Part shown: piece by piece, positions 1-8,241 of the stretch
Layout: the number at the start of each line of letters is the position of its first letter
Numbering within the stretch: the stretch's first letter is position 1
Assembly (NCBI GenBank): GCA_910578195.1
Contig: CAJTOY010000001.1
Location: forward strand, 1-64,000
DNA from: an uncultured Christensenella sp.
GTDB taxonomy: Bacteria > Bacillota > Clostridia > Christensenellales > Borkfalkiaceae
Direction of reading: 5' to 3'
DNA length: 64,000 nucleotides
The notes under the pieces: model-generated
What the model saw: only the letters and a program-made list of their open reading frames with translations
Database searches by the model: none
Told to the model about the DNA's origin: nothing
Made by a program: the position numbers and the translations under genes

Positions 1-71
1 ACTTAAAGAGTAGCGGGGGGCGGGGTGTCCGTCTTATACGCTCGCGGGCGCGTGCAAACACGGCAAACGGC

Positions 72-94
72 AAAAAAAGCCCCCGCGCGGGGGC
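72..94 (-). terminator. Intrinsic terminator of the HTH gene
   Basis: Read on the minus strand, a 6-bp all-GC stem (GCCCCC/GGGGGC, loop GCGC, 79-94) is followed by seven T residues. It lies just beyond the stop of the HTH gene at 108, so it should end that transcript. Confidence 0.8.
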
Positions 95-107
95 GGGGGT
101 GTGGGGT

Positions 108-839
108 TTATGCGTTGGCGGTTTGCGCTTGCTTGTATGCGGTATATTTGCGCTGTAACGCTTGCATATGCTCTTGCAATGTCTTGCGGTGTATTTTCAA
201 TATGTCCGCTATTTGGTGTATGCTCTTACCGCTTAACCGATAGCGCAATATTTGCGCCTGTCGGCTTGTTAAGTTTAACGCTTTAATAACCGCCGTTATA
301 TGTTTGTAGTCCGTTGCGGTGGGGGTGTCCCATTCGGCGGGTATCTCATAGTAAAGCGTTGCGCCGTTTTCGTCTATTTCGTCCACGTATACGCGCTTAT
401 AGTCGTGTTGCCTTTCGCCCATAATGTAGCGGTTTACGGCTCTAAAACACGCCCGCAAAATGGTTACGGGTTGCCCGTCCTTGTCGGTTTGTCCGTCCGT
501 TGTGGTGTCTTGTAACGTCTTGCCGATATGCTCGCATAAAAATGCGCTTGCGGTTTGCGCTATGTCGTAGCCGTCCGACAACGGCGCGCCCGTCTTTTTG
601 TTTTCGGTAATGTCCGCGACAAGTCCGCAATAAAGCGCGTATATAAAGGGTTGCCCGCCTTTTTGGTAGCAAGTTTTTAACGCTCTAACGGCTATGCGCT
701 CGCCCATTGTTTGCACGTTGTCCGCCGTGATTATCTCGGCGGGGGTTGCCGTGTCCGCAATTACGGCGGGGGCGGGTTGCGCTTGCTTGCGGTTGCGGGT
801 TTGGTTTGCTTGCTTGCGGTTGGTGTTGGTGGTTTTCAT
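108..839 (-). CDS. Protein with a sigma-70 region 4 / LuxR-type HTH
   Basis: This 243-aa protein is probably a DNA-binding protein of host or mobile-element origin. A basic, Gln/Asn-rich N-terminus (about residues 1-30) is followed by an unassigned middle and a C-terminal helix-turn-helix (about 190-235) whose phrase LTSRQAQILRYRLSGKS resembles sigma-70 region 4. The ATG at 839 is chosen because AAAGGA lies nine bases upstream; a TTG 36 bases further upstream lacks such a site. The gene is monocistronic, with its own promoter and terminator. Its DNA is GC-richer than the prophage. It could be a plasmid- or ICE-type regulator; it is not clearly part of the prophage. The exact function is unknown. 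Confidence 0.6.
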   Translation of the reverse strand: MKTTNTNRKQANQTRNRKQAQPAPAVIADTATPAEIITADNVQTMGERIAVRALKTCYQKGGQPFIYALYCGLVADITENKKTGAPLSDGYDIAQTASAFLCEHIGKTLQDTTTDGQTDKDGQPVTILRACFRAVNRYIMGERQHDYKRVYVDEIDENGATLYYEIPAEWDTPTATDYKHITAVIKALNLTSRQAQILRYRLSGKSIHQIADILKIHRKTLQEHMQALQRKYTAYKQAQTANA

Positions 840-879
840 TGTGTTTTGTCCTTTCGCCCTTGTATTATTTGACAACGGC

Positions 880-929
880 GGGCGGGGTGTTGTCGTGGTA
901 TAGTGTAAACTATGGGGCGGGGTGTTGTC
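880..929. repeat. Two 15-bp direct repeats at the HTH gene promoter
   Basis: GGGCGGGGTGTTGTC occurs at 880-894 and again at 915-929, 35 bp apart in the same orientation, flanking the -10 box of the promoter that drives the HTH gene. The spacing suggests a regulator site, possibly autoregulation by the gene's own HTH product. That role is inferred. Confidence 0.5.
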
Positions 930-931
930 AA
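902..931 (-). promoter_or_regulatory. SigA-type promoter for the HTH gene
   Basis: On the minus strand TTGACA (931-926), an 18-bp spacer and TACACT (907-902) lie about 65 bp upstream of the ATG at 839. One of the two 15-bp repeats overlaps the -35 side. Confidence 0.55.
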
Positions 932-939
932 TGGGTTTT

Positions 940-1690
940 TTGAAAATTTTTTGAAAGTTTTTCGTTTTGGCAATTCCTGCGCATTATGCGCGCGATTGCC
1001 GCGTCAGCTGCGCGCGGGCGCGTAGGCGCACACGGAGGCGCGCGGGCGTGTGTTATGCGCGTGTTTTAGTCGCGCGTGTGGGCGGGGCGGGGTTTGGTTT
1101 GCTTGCTTTTTGGTGGATTTTCGGGCGGTTTGGTGTGGGTGTCCGTTGCCGTTTTCGGCGGTTGTTGTGGGTGGGTTGTCGGTGGTGGTTTTGGTGGTTG
1201 TTTGGTGGGGTGTGTGGGTGGGTGTACTCGCTCGCGCTCACTCGCTCACGGCTTACGGATAGCCGAAAAACCGCGCACGGCTCACGGCTTGCGGGTGTCC
1301 GCTTGCTTGCCGTTGGTGTCCGTGTCGGCGTTGGTGTCCGTCCGTCAAATCTTATCTTTTTAACGTTGATAATATTTGCCGTATGGTGGGGGGTATTTTA
1401 CAGCCAAACGGCAACCGAAAAACGGCGAACAGTATGTGTCCGCTCACCATCACTCCCACGAACTTTTCTCCGAACACCGAACACATCCGTTCGGTAGGCG
1501 GTTTCGGAAACCTTCCCAATAGTGGGGGAGAATTTAGAAACAGGAATCACGGCTTTTTATTGTGATCCATACAGACAATTGATAAATTCTCCCGCACAGT
1601 AGGCAACTTTATCGAAGACCTATTGATTTTATCAAATAGGGCATATTTTACATGGTTCCGAACAGCACTCATTTTAGTGCCCGCAGCCAC
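940..1690. other. Non-coding GC/GT-biased stretch with hairpins
   Basis: No convincing gene is visible in this 750-bp stretch; apparent frames are low-complexity Gly/Val/Trp/Arg translations without ribosome sites. Visible structure: a nested hairpin at 969-1000 (GGCAAT outer arms, GCGC inner arms); a long inverted repeat near 1524-1598 (GTGGGGGAGAATTT against AAATTCTCCCGCAC, 13 of 14 paired); and a hairpin near 1619-1642 (CCTATTGAT against ATCAAATAGG). Base composition drops to AT-rich after about 1690, which may mark the left prophage boundary. Confidence 0.5.
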
Positions 1691-1762
1691 TATAGTAACA
1701 GAGGTCTTCTTATATAATATATAGTAACAGTAAGCTCTCTTATATATAGCTTATAGTAACAG
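1691..1762. repeat. Three iteron-like direct repeats
   Basis: TATAGTAACAG starts at 1691, 1720 and 1752, each followed by a similar AG-rich then CTTATATA-type sequence, giving units of 29 and 32 bp. The array lies upstream of the rightward promoter in AT-rich DNA. It could be a regulator or replication-initiator array; the function is not shown. Confidence 0.55.
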
Positions 1763-1866
1763 TAAGCTTACAACGTATGCTTTCTTAGTTCAGAGTATAA
1801 AAAGAAAAAAAATAATAAAAAAAGAAAAGATTTTTTGAAAAAGTTTATTTTTTTTCGTAAAAACGC

Positions 1867-1895
1867 TTGACTTGTGTCTAAATATGTTTTATAAT
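1867..1895 (+). promoter_or_regulatory. Promoter of the rightward operon
   Basis: TTGACT (1867-1872), a 17-bp spacer and TATAAT (1890-1895) make a near-consensus SigA promoter, with transcription expected from about 1902. Copy 1 of the 23-bp element fills the spacer and the -10 box, so a protein bound there would block this promoter. Confidence 0.8.
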
Positions 1896-1896
1896 A
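1874..1896 (+). promoter_or_regulatory. 23-bp element, copy 1
   Basis: GTGTCTAAATATG, then TTT, then TATAATA. It overlaps the spacer and -10 of the rightward promoter. A 25-bp stretch around it (1873-1897) is identical to 59994-60018. Confidence 0.7.
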
Positions 1897-1901
1897 AGAG
1901 G

Positions 1902-2165
1902 GTAATCTGAAGTGAATGAGATATTAAAGATATTCGCCTGATTGAAACCCATAGCCCCTCGGGCTGCAATCGACAAGAGTGAGTGCCACCTTGTTCCCAC
2001 TGCTAACTGCGAGCGTCATACATGGCGTCACAGCGAGCAGCCGATTAGGGAAAAATGGTAGCAAAATTGCTCCTTTATTATTTCTTTCTTTTTACAGGTG
2101 CCAAAATCCGCCCCTACCATAGGAGATAAATTTTTCGATTTGCAACCCCCAGGGTTGCATTTTTT
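1902..2165 (+). ncRNA. Folded leader or small RNA, unknown class
   Basis: The transcript expected from the 1867 promoter runs through a compact fold and reaches an intrinsic terminator at 2141-2165, before the first gene. The fold is closed by CCTGATTG (1937-1944) pairing with CGATTAGG (2042-2049), with G-U pairs. Inside are AGCCC/GGGCT (1953-1965), ACAAG/CTTGT (1973-1994), CTGC/GCAG (2007-2040) and CGTCA/TGGCG with a TACA loop (2014-2027). I recognise no known riboswitch or ribozyme. It could be a regulatory leader whose terminator is controlled, or a free small RNA. Confidence 0.5.
2141..2165 (+). terminator. Intrinsic terminator upstream of the first operon gene
   Basis: TGCAACCC (2141-2148), loop CCA and GGGTTGCA (2152-2159) form an 8-bp stem followed by six T residues. 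It lies between the promoter at 1867 and the ATG at 2203, so operon expression must pass it. It is an attenuator candidate. Confidence 0.75.
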
Positions 2166-2202
2166 GATTTTTACCCCCTATGATTGGGGTTTTGGAGGAC
2201 GA

Positions 2203-3531
2203 ATGAAAGTTAAAGTTTGCGACGCTTTGTGCGGCGCGGGCAAGACGGTATCCTGTATCAATATGATGAACTCCGACACGGAGCACAAATACATCTTTGT
2301 AACACCGTATTTGAACGAGGTAGACCGTATTAAAAATGCTTGTACGGATAGAGGGTTCGTTACCCCCGAGAAAACTTACGATAGTCACTTCTCGAAGATC
2401 CGCGACTTGCCAAAGCTACTCGCCGCCGGCAAGAATATTGTAAGTACCCACGCGCTGTTCTCTTGTTACACTGATGAGATTAAAGACCTTATTAAAGAAC
2501 AAGGCTACATACTGGTGCTCGACGAAGTAATCGATTTATTCCAGCCCGTAGACATAGACCGTGGAGACATTGATTTCCTCAAGCGCAACAATATCGCAAG
2601 AGAGGAAGGGGACAATATCATCTGGGAAGACGATGACTACAACGGCGCAGCATTCAGTGAAGTGATGCGGCTCTCGAAGTCGAGAGATATGGTCAACTAC
2701 GATGGGGCATTTTACTTCTGGGCGCTGCCGATAGATGTCTTCAAATGTTTCTCTGATGTGTACGTGCTTACATACCTATTTGAGTATCAGCTCTTAAAAT
2801 ACTTCTTTGAAGTGAACGGTATCGAGTACGAGCTTATAGGAACCACGAAGAAGAACGGTACTTACCAATTCTGTCCGATTAGCGAAATGAACAGAGCTCA
2901 GGATTTACGGAGCAAAATCCATATCAATACTTCCGAGCGATTCAACGAAATTGGATACGATAATTTCTCTCTCTCATCTGGATGGTTTGAAAGAGCGGAG
3001 AGGGAAACGGGGCAGCCGAAGTTGGCTGTTTTACAAAACAATTTATACAACATATTTAGACACAAGGGTGTGGGCGTGAATGACAAAATGTGGACTACGC
3101 TCAACAAATATAGAAAGTACCTAAAAGGAAAGGGGTACGCAAACAACTTCCTTACGTTCAACCGACGCGCGTCTAACGAGTACGTTGACAAACACCACTT
3201 GGCATACTGCCTGAATGTTTACATGATGCCGTGGATGAAGAACTATTTAGTCCGGCTCGGCATCAAAGAAGTCAACCAAGATATGTACGCGCTGTCAGTT
3301 CTGATACAGTGGATATTCAGGTCTGGTATCAGAAACGGAGACGAGATTTGGGTATACGTTCCGAGCAGCAGGATGCGATACTTGCTCCAAACGTGGCTCG
3401 ACAACTTGGCGGAAGGAAACGATCTTAAAGAAATTAAATTCAATATAAGGAATGTAAATAGGCTTGGTGTCGCTGCCTACCAAATGAAAAAAGCAGCGAA
3501 GACTAAAAATAAGGAGGCTAACAAGAAATGA
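2203..3531 (+). CDS. SF2-like ATPase/helicase
   Basis: This 442-aa protein looks like a nucleic-acid-dependent ATPase of the DExx helicase superfamily. It has a Walker A-like CGAGKT at about residues 9-14 and a Walker B/DExx motif VLDEVID near residue 110. The C-terminal half is unassigned. The ATG at 2203 is chosen because GGAGG lies four bases upstream; an upstream in-frame GTG would place the N-terminus across the terminator stem. It is the first gene of the rightward operon and its stop overlaps the next start (ATGA). A copy of the 23-bp element lies inside it at 3041-3063. Function in the phage cycle is unknown. Confidence 0.6.
   Translation: MKVKVCDALCGAGKTVSCINMMNSDTEHKYIFVTPYLNEVDRIKNACTDRGFVTPEKTYDSHFSKIRDLPKLLAAGKNIVSTHALFSCYTDEIKDLIKEQGYILVLDEVIDLFQPVDIDRGDIDFLKRNNIAREEGDNIIWEDDDYNGAAFSEVMRLSKSRDMVNYDGAFYFWALPIDVFKCFSDVYVLTYLFEYQLLKYFFEVNGIEYELIGTTKKNGTYQFCPISEMNRAQDLRSKIHINTSERFNEIGYDNFSLSSGWFERAERETGQPKLAVLQNNLYNIFRHKGVGVNDKMWTTLNKYRKYLKGKGYANNFLTFNRRASNEYVDKHHLAYCLNVYMMPWMKNYLVRLGIKEVNQDMYALSVLIQWIFRSGIRNGDEIWVYVPSSRMRYLLQTWLDNLAEGNDLKEIKFNIRNVNRLGVAAYQMKKAAKTKNKEANKK
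3041..3063 (-). promoter_or_regulatory. 23-bp element, copy 2 (inside a gene)
   Basis: On the minus strand GTGTCTAAATATG, TTG, TATAAAT. It lies within the ATPase coding region, the only intragenic copy. A TTGGCT / TATACA pair on the plus strand with 16-bp spacing overlaps it, so an internal promoter is possible. Confidence 0.5.
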
Positions 3532-3716
3532 AGACTTGCGAAAATTGTTACTGGGCGGACAAATGTCCTGACGCCGGAAAACGTTGTGAATACTACGACC
3601 CCATCATCGGAGGGGAAAACATTGTGCGTAGAGAATACGAGGAATCATTGAAAGAGCGCGTTGAGGAATATAACGACCTCGTGCGTGAGCAACAAGACGA
3701 TTATAACGGAGACTAA
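3528..3716 (+). CDS. Small Cys-rich protein
   Basis: This 62-aa protein has an N-terminal cluster of four cysteines (CENC then CPDAGKRC, residues 4-20) that probably binds zinc, followed by a charged helical tail. AAGGAGG precedes the ATG. The start overlaps the stop of the ATPase gene, and the stop directly abuts the polymerase-like gene, so translational coupling is likely. I recognise no named family. Its place between the ATPase and the polymerase-like protein suggests it works with one of them, which is inference. Confidence 0.6.
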   Translation: MKTCENCYWADKCPDAGKRCEYYDPIIGGENIVRREYEESLKERVEEYNDLVREQQDDYNGD

Positions 3717-6518
3717 ATGAAGACAAGGTCAATAAGGATTTTATCACTGGAATCTAAGGATATATACGCCGCGATGAATCTGGTCAACGGAGACGGTAGC
3801 GGGTATAACATAAGGAACAAAGACGGCGCAATTTCGCTGCGCAAATTCGAGAACACACTTGACTGGAGCCTTGACACGATTAAGCTCCAAGAAGAATACG
3901 AGAAGGCAGTTCGCCGCAGAGACTTCTATTTCGTCGTCAACAAGCGGAAGTACACGCAGACAATTATCAACGTTAAATTCTCATACTCATACAAAGAATT
4001 TAACAAAGTCGGCAAAAACGTGTATGTGCGCGACGGCTACGATTTCCGAGACTGTGTGTTCACCGACGGTGTCTGCATTAAGGGCAGTTTGATTGTCGGC
4101 ATTCAGACCAACGTCGAAGTACTGAATGAGGCGCCGAAAGAATTGATACCCACGTACTTTACATATGCCGACGGGTGCTATCAGCTCACGGGCGCTATAC
4201 CGGTTATTAAGAACAAAGCAGACTTAAGACAAGAGCTATATGAGAACGGGTTTGTTTGTGACGGCATCAAATATGTGCGCTACAAGAGAAGCGCGGGAAG
4301 TAGCCGCGTAGGGAAATGCTTGTTCGTTAACGAAGTGGTCGCAAAGAGAATGGCGCGCTGGGATAGATGTGGTTTAACCATAAGAGACAGCGCACCAATC
4401 GACCTTGCGTCATACGAGGCTTACATAGCATTACCTATGAGCAGCATTATCGACACAATGATAATTGAACCCGAGAACATTCTTATCGTCGATGACTTTG
4501 AGAGCTGTTTCAAAGATAAGGTTATCGCCGTAGAAGAAAAGGACGGACGGCTTGTGGCAAGTGAGAAGGAAGTGGATGTCACAAACTGTATCTGGGATGG
4601 CGAGTCGCTGCTCGATGTGAGTATGTTTGGAGACTATGCAAGCAAAGGAATGGTATTGTTGCGTAACCGCTTCTTCAAGACGTGCGCGTTCAATGCAAAT
4701 ATCCAACAATGGTTTGCGGACAACGGTATTACGAGCGTTGAACAGCTCAACGGTTTCACTCTTGCGACAGACATCTCTCAAGTAAAACTCATTACCACGC
4801 CGAGCAGCGTAAAGTATCTAAAGTTTGGCTCTATTGAAGACTGGCTGGCGAACATTGAACACACTTTCGGTATCGTTAAATACGAGAAAGAAACTCACTT
4901 CTTTGATGGCAGAATGGTTCAATGTCACTATCAGCTCCTGAACACTTTGCAACTCTCGTATAAAGACGTGGAAGAACTTTTGAAGCCGTCACTGGCTTAT
5001 GTGGGCGCCATACGGCAAGACCCCGCGGTGTTGCGTTATCATATCGGCTATGCGTTCAAAAATGCGGAGGAAGAAGCGGAGCTGAGTTCGTTGACAACAA
5101 AGAATGAAATCGTGTTCAAATTATTGGGCATCAACGACAAGTTCAGCCGCACAAAAATTTACAAAGAGTTCCGCGACGACATCGTCAAGGGGTTCTTCCG
5201 AAATCTCAAACGAGGACACATCCTTCTCAATGGAAACTACTCCACATTACTCGGGAACGGTCTCGAATTGTTGAGGCAAGCGATAGGGCAATTCGACGGT
5301 AGCAGCGAGATTGGCATCGGTAATATACATAGCCACAAATTTGAATACGGCAAGACCGTGCTCGGCTCGCGAAGCCCTCACGTAACGATGGGGAATATTC
5401 TACTTGCCCAGAACGTAGCCAGCGAAAACATTGACAAGTACTTCAATATGACTAACGAGATTGTGTACATCAACTCGATAGGCGAGAACATTCTGCAAAG
5501 GCTCTCCGGTGCCGATATGGACAGCGACACCATGTTACTTACGGACAACGAATTGCTCATACAGACCGCTCGTAAAAACTATGGTGTGTACCTCGTCCCA
5601 ACAAACTGCGTCAGCGCACAGAAAACAAAGCGCCGCTACAATTCATCAGACAGAGCTGACCTCGATGTAAGAACAAGTGTTAACAAAATAGGAGAGATAG
5701 TCAACCTCTCGCAACAGCTCAATAGCTTGTACTGGGAACGCTTGCACAGCGGCAAGAGTATCGAAGCGAACCAAGAACTTTACTGGGACATCTGCAAGCT
5801 CGACGTGCTCTCCGGAGTTGAAATTGATAAAGCAAAGAAAGAGTTTACAATAGACAGCGGCAAGGAAATTGATATCCTGAAACGCAAGTACCACATTGAA
5901 GAGGACGGTAAGACGTTAAAGCCAATGTTCTTCAAGATGATCACTACTGAAAATGGCTATGCACTGCCGCCCGACACGATGTACAGATATTTTGAGACAC
6001 CTATGGATTATTTACAGAAGATAATCTCGTCCGCAAACTATCGTCAAGCTCGCCTAACCAATAAGGATATAATTCCTTTAATGGATATTATAAAGAAGCC
6101 AACAGCCAAGAGTGGTGCGTACAACATCGTGCGCGACAAAATCATTGAAATGATTAAGTTCTACAAGACGCGCATCACCGAAACTTACATCGGCTATGAC
6201 GATAAGGACAAAGCGGGCAAACAACTCGCCAGAGAGATAGCCGCGCAGCTCAAACAAGAGTGTGAGAACGCAATAAGTAAGATGTCATCACACGAATATT
6301 TGATGTATCTGGTTCTTAAAGAGGTTGAAAAAAAAGAGAACCGCTCCATTAAAAATCTGATGTTTGAGATTATGTTTGGTAAGCCAGACGAGACTTTTAT
6401 GAAGATGGTTGACGAGAGCAGAGAGACCGTTTATATGCTCGTCGAAGACGTCGAAGGAACCGAAAATTATTACGATTTTTCCTTCAAAAGAGCCGCTTCA
6501 TCCGAGACTTTTATGTAA
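3717..6518 (+). CDS. Two-barrel (QDE-1/YonO-like) RNA polymerase candidate
   Basis: This 933-aa protein carries the signature of single-chain RNA polymerases with two double-psi beta-barrels (fungal QDE-1, eukaryotic RdRPs, SPbeta YonO, crAss-like virion RNAP). Barrel 1: WDGE, then KGMVLLRNRFFKT with K310 and K321, then TPSSVK (K366). Barrel 2: GSRSPHVTMGN, then IVYINSIGE, then SGADMDSDTML, giving a metal-binding DxDxD triad at D600/D602/D604. These match the RdRP phrases R-P-x-x-H-x-x-G-D and S-G-x-D-x-D-G-D in order and spacing; the usual Gly of DxDGD is Ser here. It precedes the structural genes, so it may transcribe late genes, as YonO does in SPbeta. The family call is a motif inference. 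The ATG directly follows the previous stop. Confidence 0.7.
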   Translation: MKTRSIRILSLESKDIYAAMNLVNGDGSGYNIRNKDGAISLRKFENTLDWSLDTIKLQEEYEKAVRRRDFYFVVNKRKYTQTIINVKFSYSYKEFNKVGKNVYVRDGYDFRDCVFTDGVCIKGSLIVGIQTNVEVLNEAPKELIPTYFTYADGCYQLTGAIPVIKNKADLRQELYENGFVCDGIKYVRYKRSAGSSRVGKCLFVNEVVAKRMARWDRCGLTIRDSAPIDLASYEAYIALPMSSIIDTMIIEPENILIVDDFESCFKDKVIAVEEKDGRLVASEKEVDVTNCIWDGESLLDVSMFGDYASKGMVLLRNRFFKTCAFNANIQQWFADNGITSVEQLNGFTLATDISQVKLITTPSSVKYLKFGSIEDWLANIEHTFGIVKYEKETHFFDGRMVQCHYQLLNTLQLSYKDVEELLKPSLAYVGAIRQDPAVLRYHIGYAFKNAEEEAELSSLTTKNEIVFKLLGINDKFSRTKIYKEFRDDIVKGFFRNLKRGHILLNGNYSTLLGNGLELLRQAIGQFDGSSEIGIGNIHSHKFEYGKTVLGSRSPHVTMGNILLAQNVASENIDKYFNMTNEIVYINSIGENILQRLSGADMDSDTMLLTDNELLIQTARKNYGVYLVPTNCVSAQKTKRRYNSSDRADLDVRTSVNKIGEIVNLSQQLNSLYWERLHSGKSIEANQELYWDICKLDVLSGVEIDKAKKEFTIDSGKEIDILKRKYHIEEDGKTLKPMFFKMITTENGYALPPDTMYRYFETPMDYLQKIISSANYRQARLTNKDIIPLMDIIKKPTAKSGAYNIVRDKIIEMIKFYKTRITETYIGYDDKDKAGKQLAREIAAQLKQECENAISKMSSHEYLMYLVLKEVEKKENRSIKNLMFEIMFGKPDETFMKMVDESRETVYMLVEDVEGTENYYDFSFKRAASSETFM

Positions 6519-6695
6519 AAACTTACAAAAACAACCCAATAAAATACACCGCCAAAAAATGGCGGTATCAAAATCTCCCCTACTATACGACATATTTAGA
6601 CACTAAAAAAATCTAAATTTATTGTCGTATAGGAAAGAGAGAAAAATTCAACTCCCGTAGGGAGTTACCAGATTACCATTAAGGAGGGAAAGGAC
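6519..6695. other. Intergenic region with hairpin and paired elements
   Basis: ACCGCCA/TGGCGGT forms a 7-bp hairpin (6548-6566) without a clear T-run. Copy 3 of the 23-bp element follows in minus orientation. Facing it is a degenerate plus-strand half (TCTAAATTTATTGTCGTATA, about 6611-6630), giving an imperfect palindrome. AAGGAGGG at 6681-6688 serves the next gene. Confidence 0.5.
6581..6603 (-). promoter_or_regulatory. 23-bp element, copy 3
   Basis: On the minus strand GTGTCTAAATATG, TCG, TATAGTA. It lies between the polymerase-like gene and the metallophosphoesterase gene. Confidence 0.6.
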
Positions 6696-7910
6696 TTGAT
6701 TGATATCGACCAAGAACTGAAAAAGTATGGTCTTAACAGGGAGCAATATGAGAGCTGCCTGAAAGATATTAAGGACAAAATCAATGGATCTAACGATATG
6801 GATTGGGCAGAAATCGTTGCCAAATATAACATCGATTGTCACAGCGACACGCTTCGCAAAGCGAGCCAGACAATCTTCGGCGGTCAGTTCGTAGCGGACT
6901 ACTTCAGAGAAAAAAATGCCGTTGATACGGCGAGCGAAGGGTACATCGCACAACTGCGCCTCGAAAAAGAAGAGGTCAGAAAAGAGCGTCAAAAATTAAG
7001 CGACGAAAGAACAGACTATCAAAGGTCGCTGAGAGAGCAGGCACGCAGAGAATCATTCTTAGAAGTGATTGAACGCGGACTTGCGGCGCAAATAGAACCA
7101 CTCGATTACAAAGAGACACCAGTCATAAGTAACGACGAAGATATGATTGTTTGCTTGTCGGACTTGCACGCGGGGATTGAAGTGCAAAACTGGTGGAACA
7201 CATACAACGTTGACGTATTGCGTGGCAGACTTTGCAAATATATTGACGAAGTCAAAGCAATTCAAGCGGTACACAAGTGCCGGCGCTGCGAACTTGTACT
7301 TGGTGGTGATAACATCTCGGGGCTCATACATCCAAATCTTCGTTTGCAAAACAATGAGAATGTTATCGAACAGATTAAAACGGTCATAACGTTCATTGGC
7401 GATTTCGTCACAGCTTTACAGGGTGAGTTCGCCGAGATAAGAGTACACAGTGTTTCGGGCAATCATTCAAGATTGTCACCAAACAAAGCGGAACATCTTA
7501 ACGGAGAAGAACTTGATGCAATGGTTCCGTTCTGCTTAAAGATGATGTTCGCGAACAATCCAAGTGTAACCATTCACGAGGACGGGTACGTGGACAACTC
7601 AATCAACACTTTCGTTACGAGGGGCGGCAAGCTGTTCTATCTCGTACACGGTGACAAAGACACGCCGTCGAACGCAGTCAAAAGCCTTACCCTTATGACG
7701 GGCAAGAAACCAGATGCTGTTCTTATGGCGCACCGTCACCACAACGCTTTTGATACTCAGTACGGTGTCAAGGTTGTGCAGATGGGTTGCGTAGTCGGAA
7801 CGGATGACCACTGCGTTGACTTGAGAATATCAGGCGAACCAGAGCAGTGCGTAATTATTACGACACGCGAGAGACCTGTGAAATGCTTATACGACATCGG
7901 CTTGAAGTAA
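6696..7910 (+). CDS. Calcineurin-like metallophosphoesterase
   Basis: This 404-aa protein is a two-metal phosphoesterase, probably a DNA-processing enzyme of the SbcD/Mre11 type or a phage nuclease; the substrate cannot be read from sequence. A charged, partly coiled N-terminus (1-140) precedes the catalytic motifs DLHAG (D156), GDN (D205/N206), GNHSR (N256/H257), HGD and the closing AHRHH. It starts at TTG (6696), which is supported by AAGGAGGG seven bases upstream; no nearby ATG has a site. It is followed by the HU-like and recombinase genes. Confidence 0.75.
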   Translation: MIDIDQELKKYGLNREQYESCLKDIKDKINGSNDMDWAEIVAKYNIDCHSDTLRKASQTIFGGQFVADYFREKNAVDTASEGYIAQLRLEKEEVRKERQKLSDERTDYQRSLREQARRESFLEVIERGLAAQIEPLDYKETPVISNDEDMIVCLSDLHAGIEVQNWWNTYNVDVLRGRLCKYIDEVKAIQAVHKCRRCELVLGGDNISGLIHPNLRLQNNENVIEQIKTVITFIGDFVTALQGEFAEIRVHSVSGNHSRLSPNKAEHLNGEELDAMVPFCLKMMFANNPSVTIHEDGYVDNSINTFVTRGGKLFYLVHGDKDTPSNAVKSLTLMTGKKPDAVLMAHRHHNAFDTQYGVKVVQMGCVVGTDDHCVDLRISGEPEQCVIITTRERPVKCLYDIGLK

Positions 7911-7945
7911 AACGCCGCGGATAAGAATTAAAGGAATATAAGGAT

Positions 7946-8224
7946 ATGGTAAACAGAAAACAATTTAGCAGAAAATTCGCAGAGAGATACGGAGTTACGT
8001 ATCAAGATGCGGATCAAATATGCAGAAACGCATTTGAATTACTTGGTTCTTTACTTTATGAAGAAAAAGAGGACGTCGTCATTACGGGCTTCGGTGCATT
8101 CAAACATAAGAAGGCTAAAGCCAAGAATGTCAGACACCCAAGCACGGGCGAAATGCTCGTTACTCCAGAGAGAGACTTCGTAAAGTTTACACCGTCAGAA
8201 TTGCTTGACGTAAAAGAAGATTAA
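7946..8224 (+). CDS. HU/IHF-family DNA-binding protein
   Basis: This 92-aa protein is a small dimeric DNA-bending protein. The helical N-terminus (FSRKFAERYGVT) and the central VITGFGAFKHKKAKAKNVRHP with a conserved Arg-His-Pro arm are typical of HU/IHF. The tail is acidic. It lies directly upstream of the tyrosine recombinase, so it may help form the recombination complex, as IHF does for lambda integrase. That pairing is inference. Confidence 0.85.
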   Translation: MVNRKQFSRKFAERYGVTYQDADQICRNAFELLGSLLYEEKEDVVITGFGAFKHKKAKAKNVRHPSTGEMLVTPERDFVKFTPSELLDVKED

Positions 8225-8241
8225 CAAAATAGGAGGGGCAC

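Noticed and set aside
700..1500. Several plus-strand frames of 60-176 codons in the GC-rich left region
   Set aside because: They are low-complexity Gly/Val/Trp/Arg/Cys translations without ribosome sites, and several are antisense to the HTH gene.
2098..2202. N-terminal extension of the ATPase from a GTG at 2098
   Set aside because: It would translate through the intrinsic terminator stem and T-run, and lacks a ribosome site, whereas the ATG at 2203 has GGAGG.
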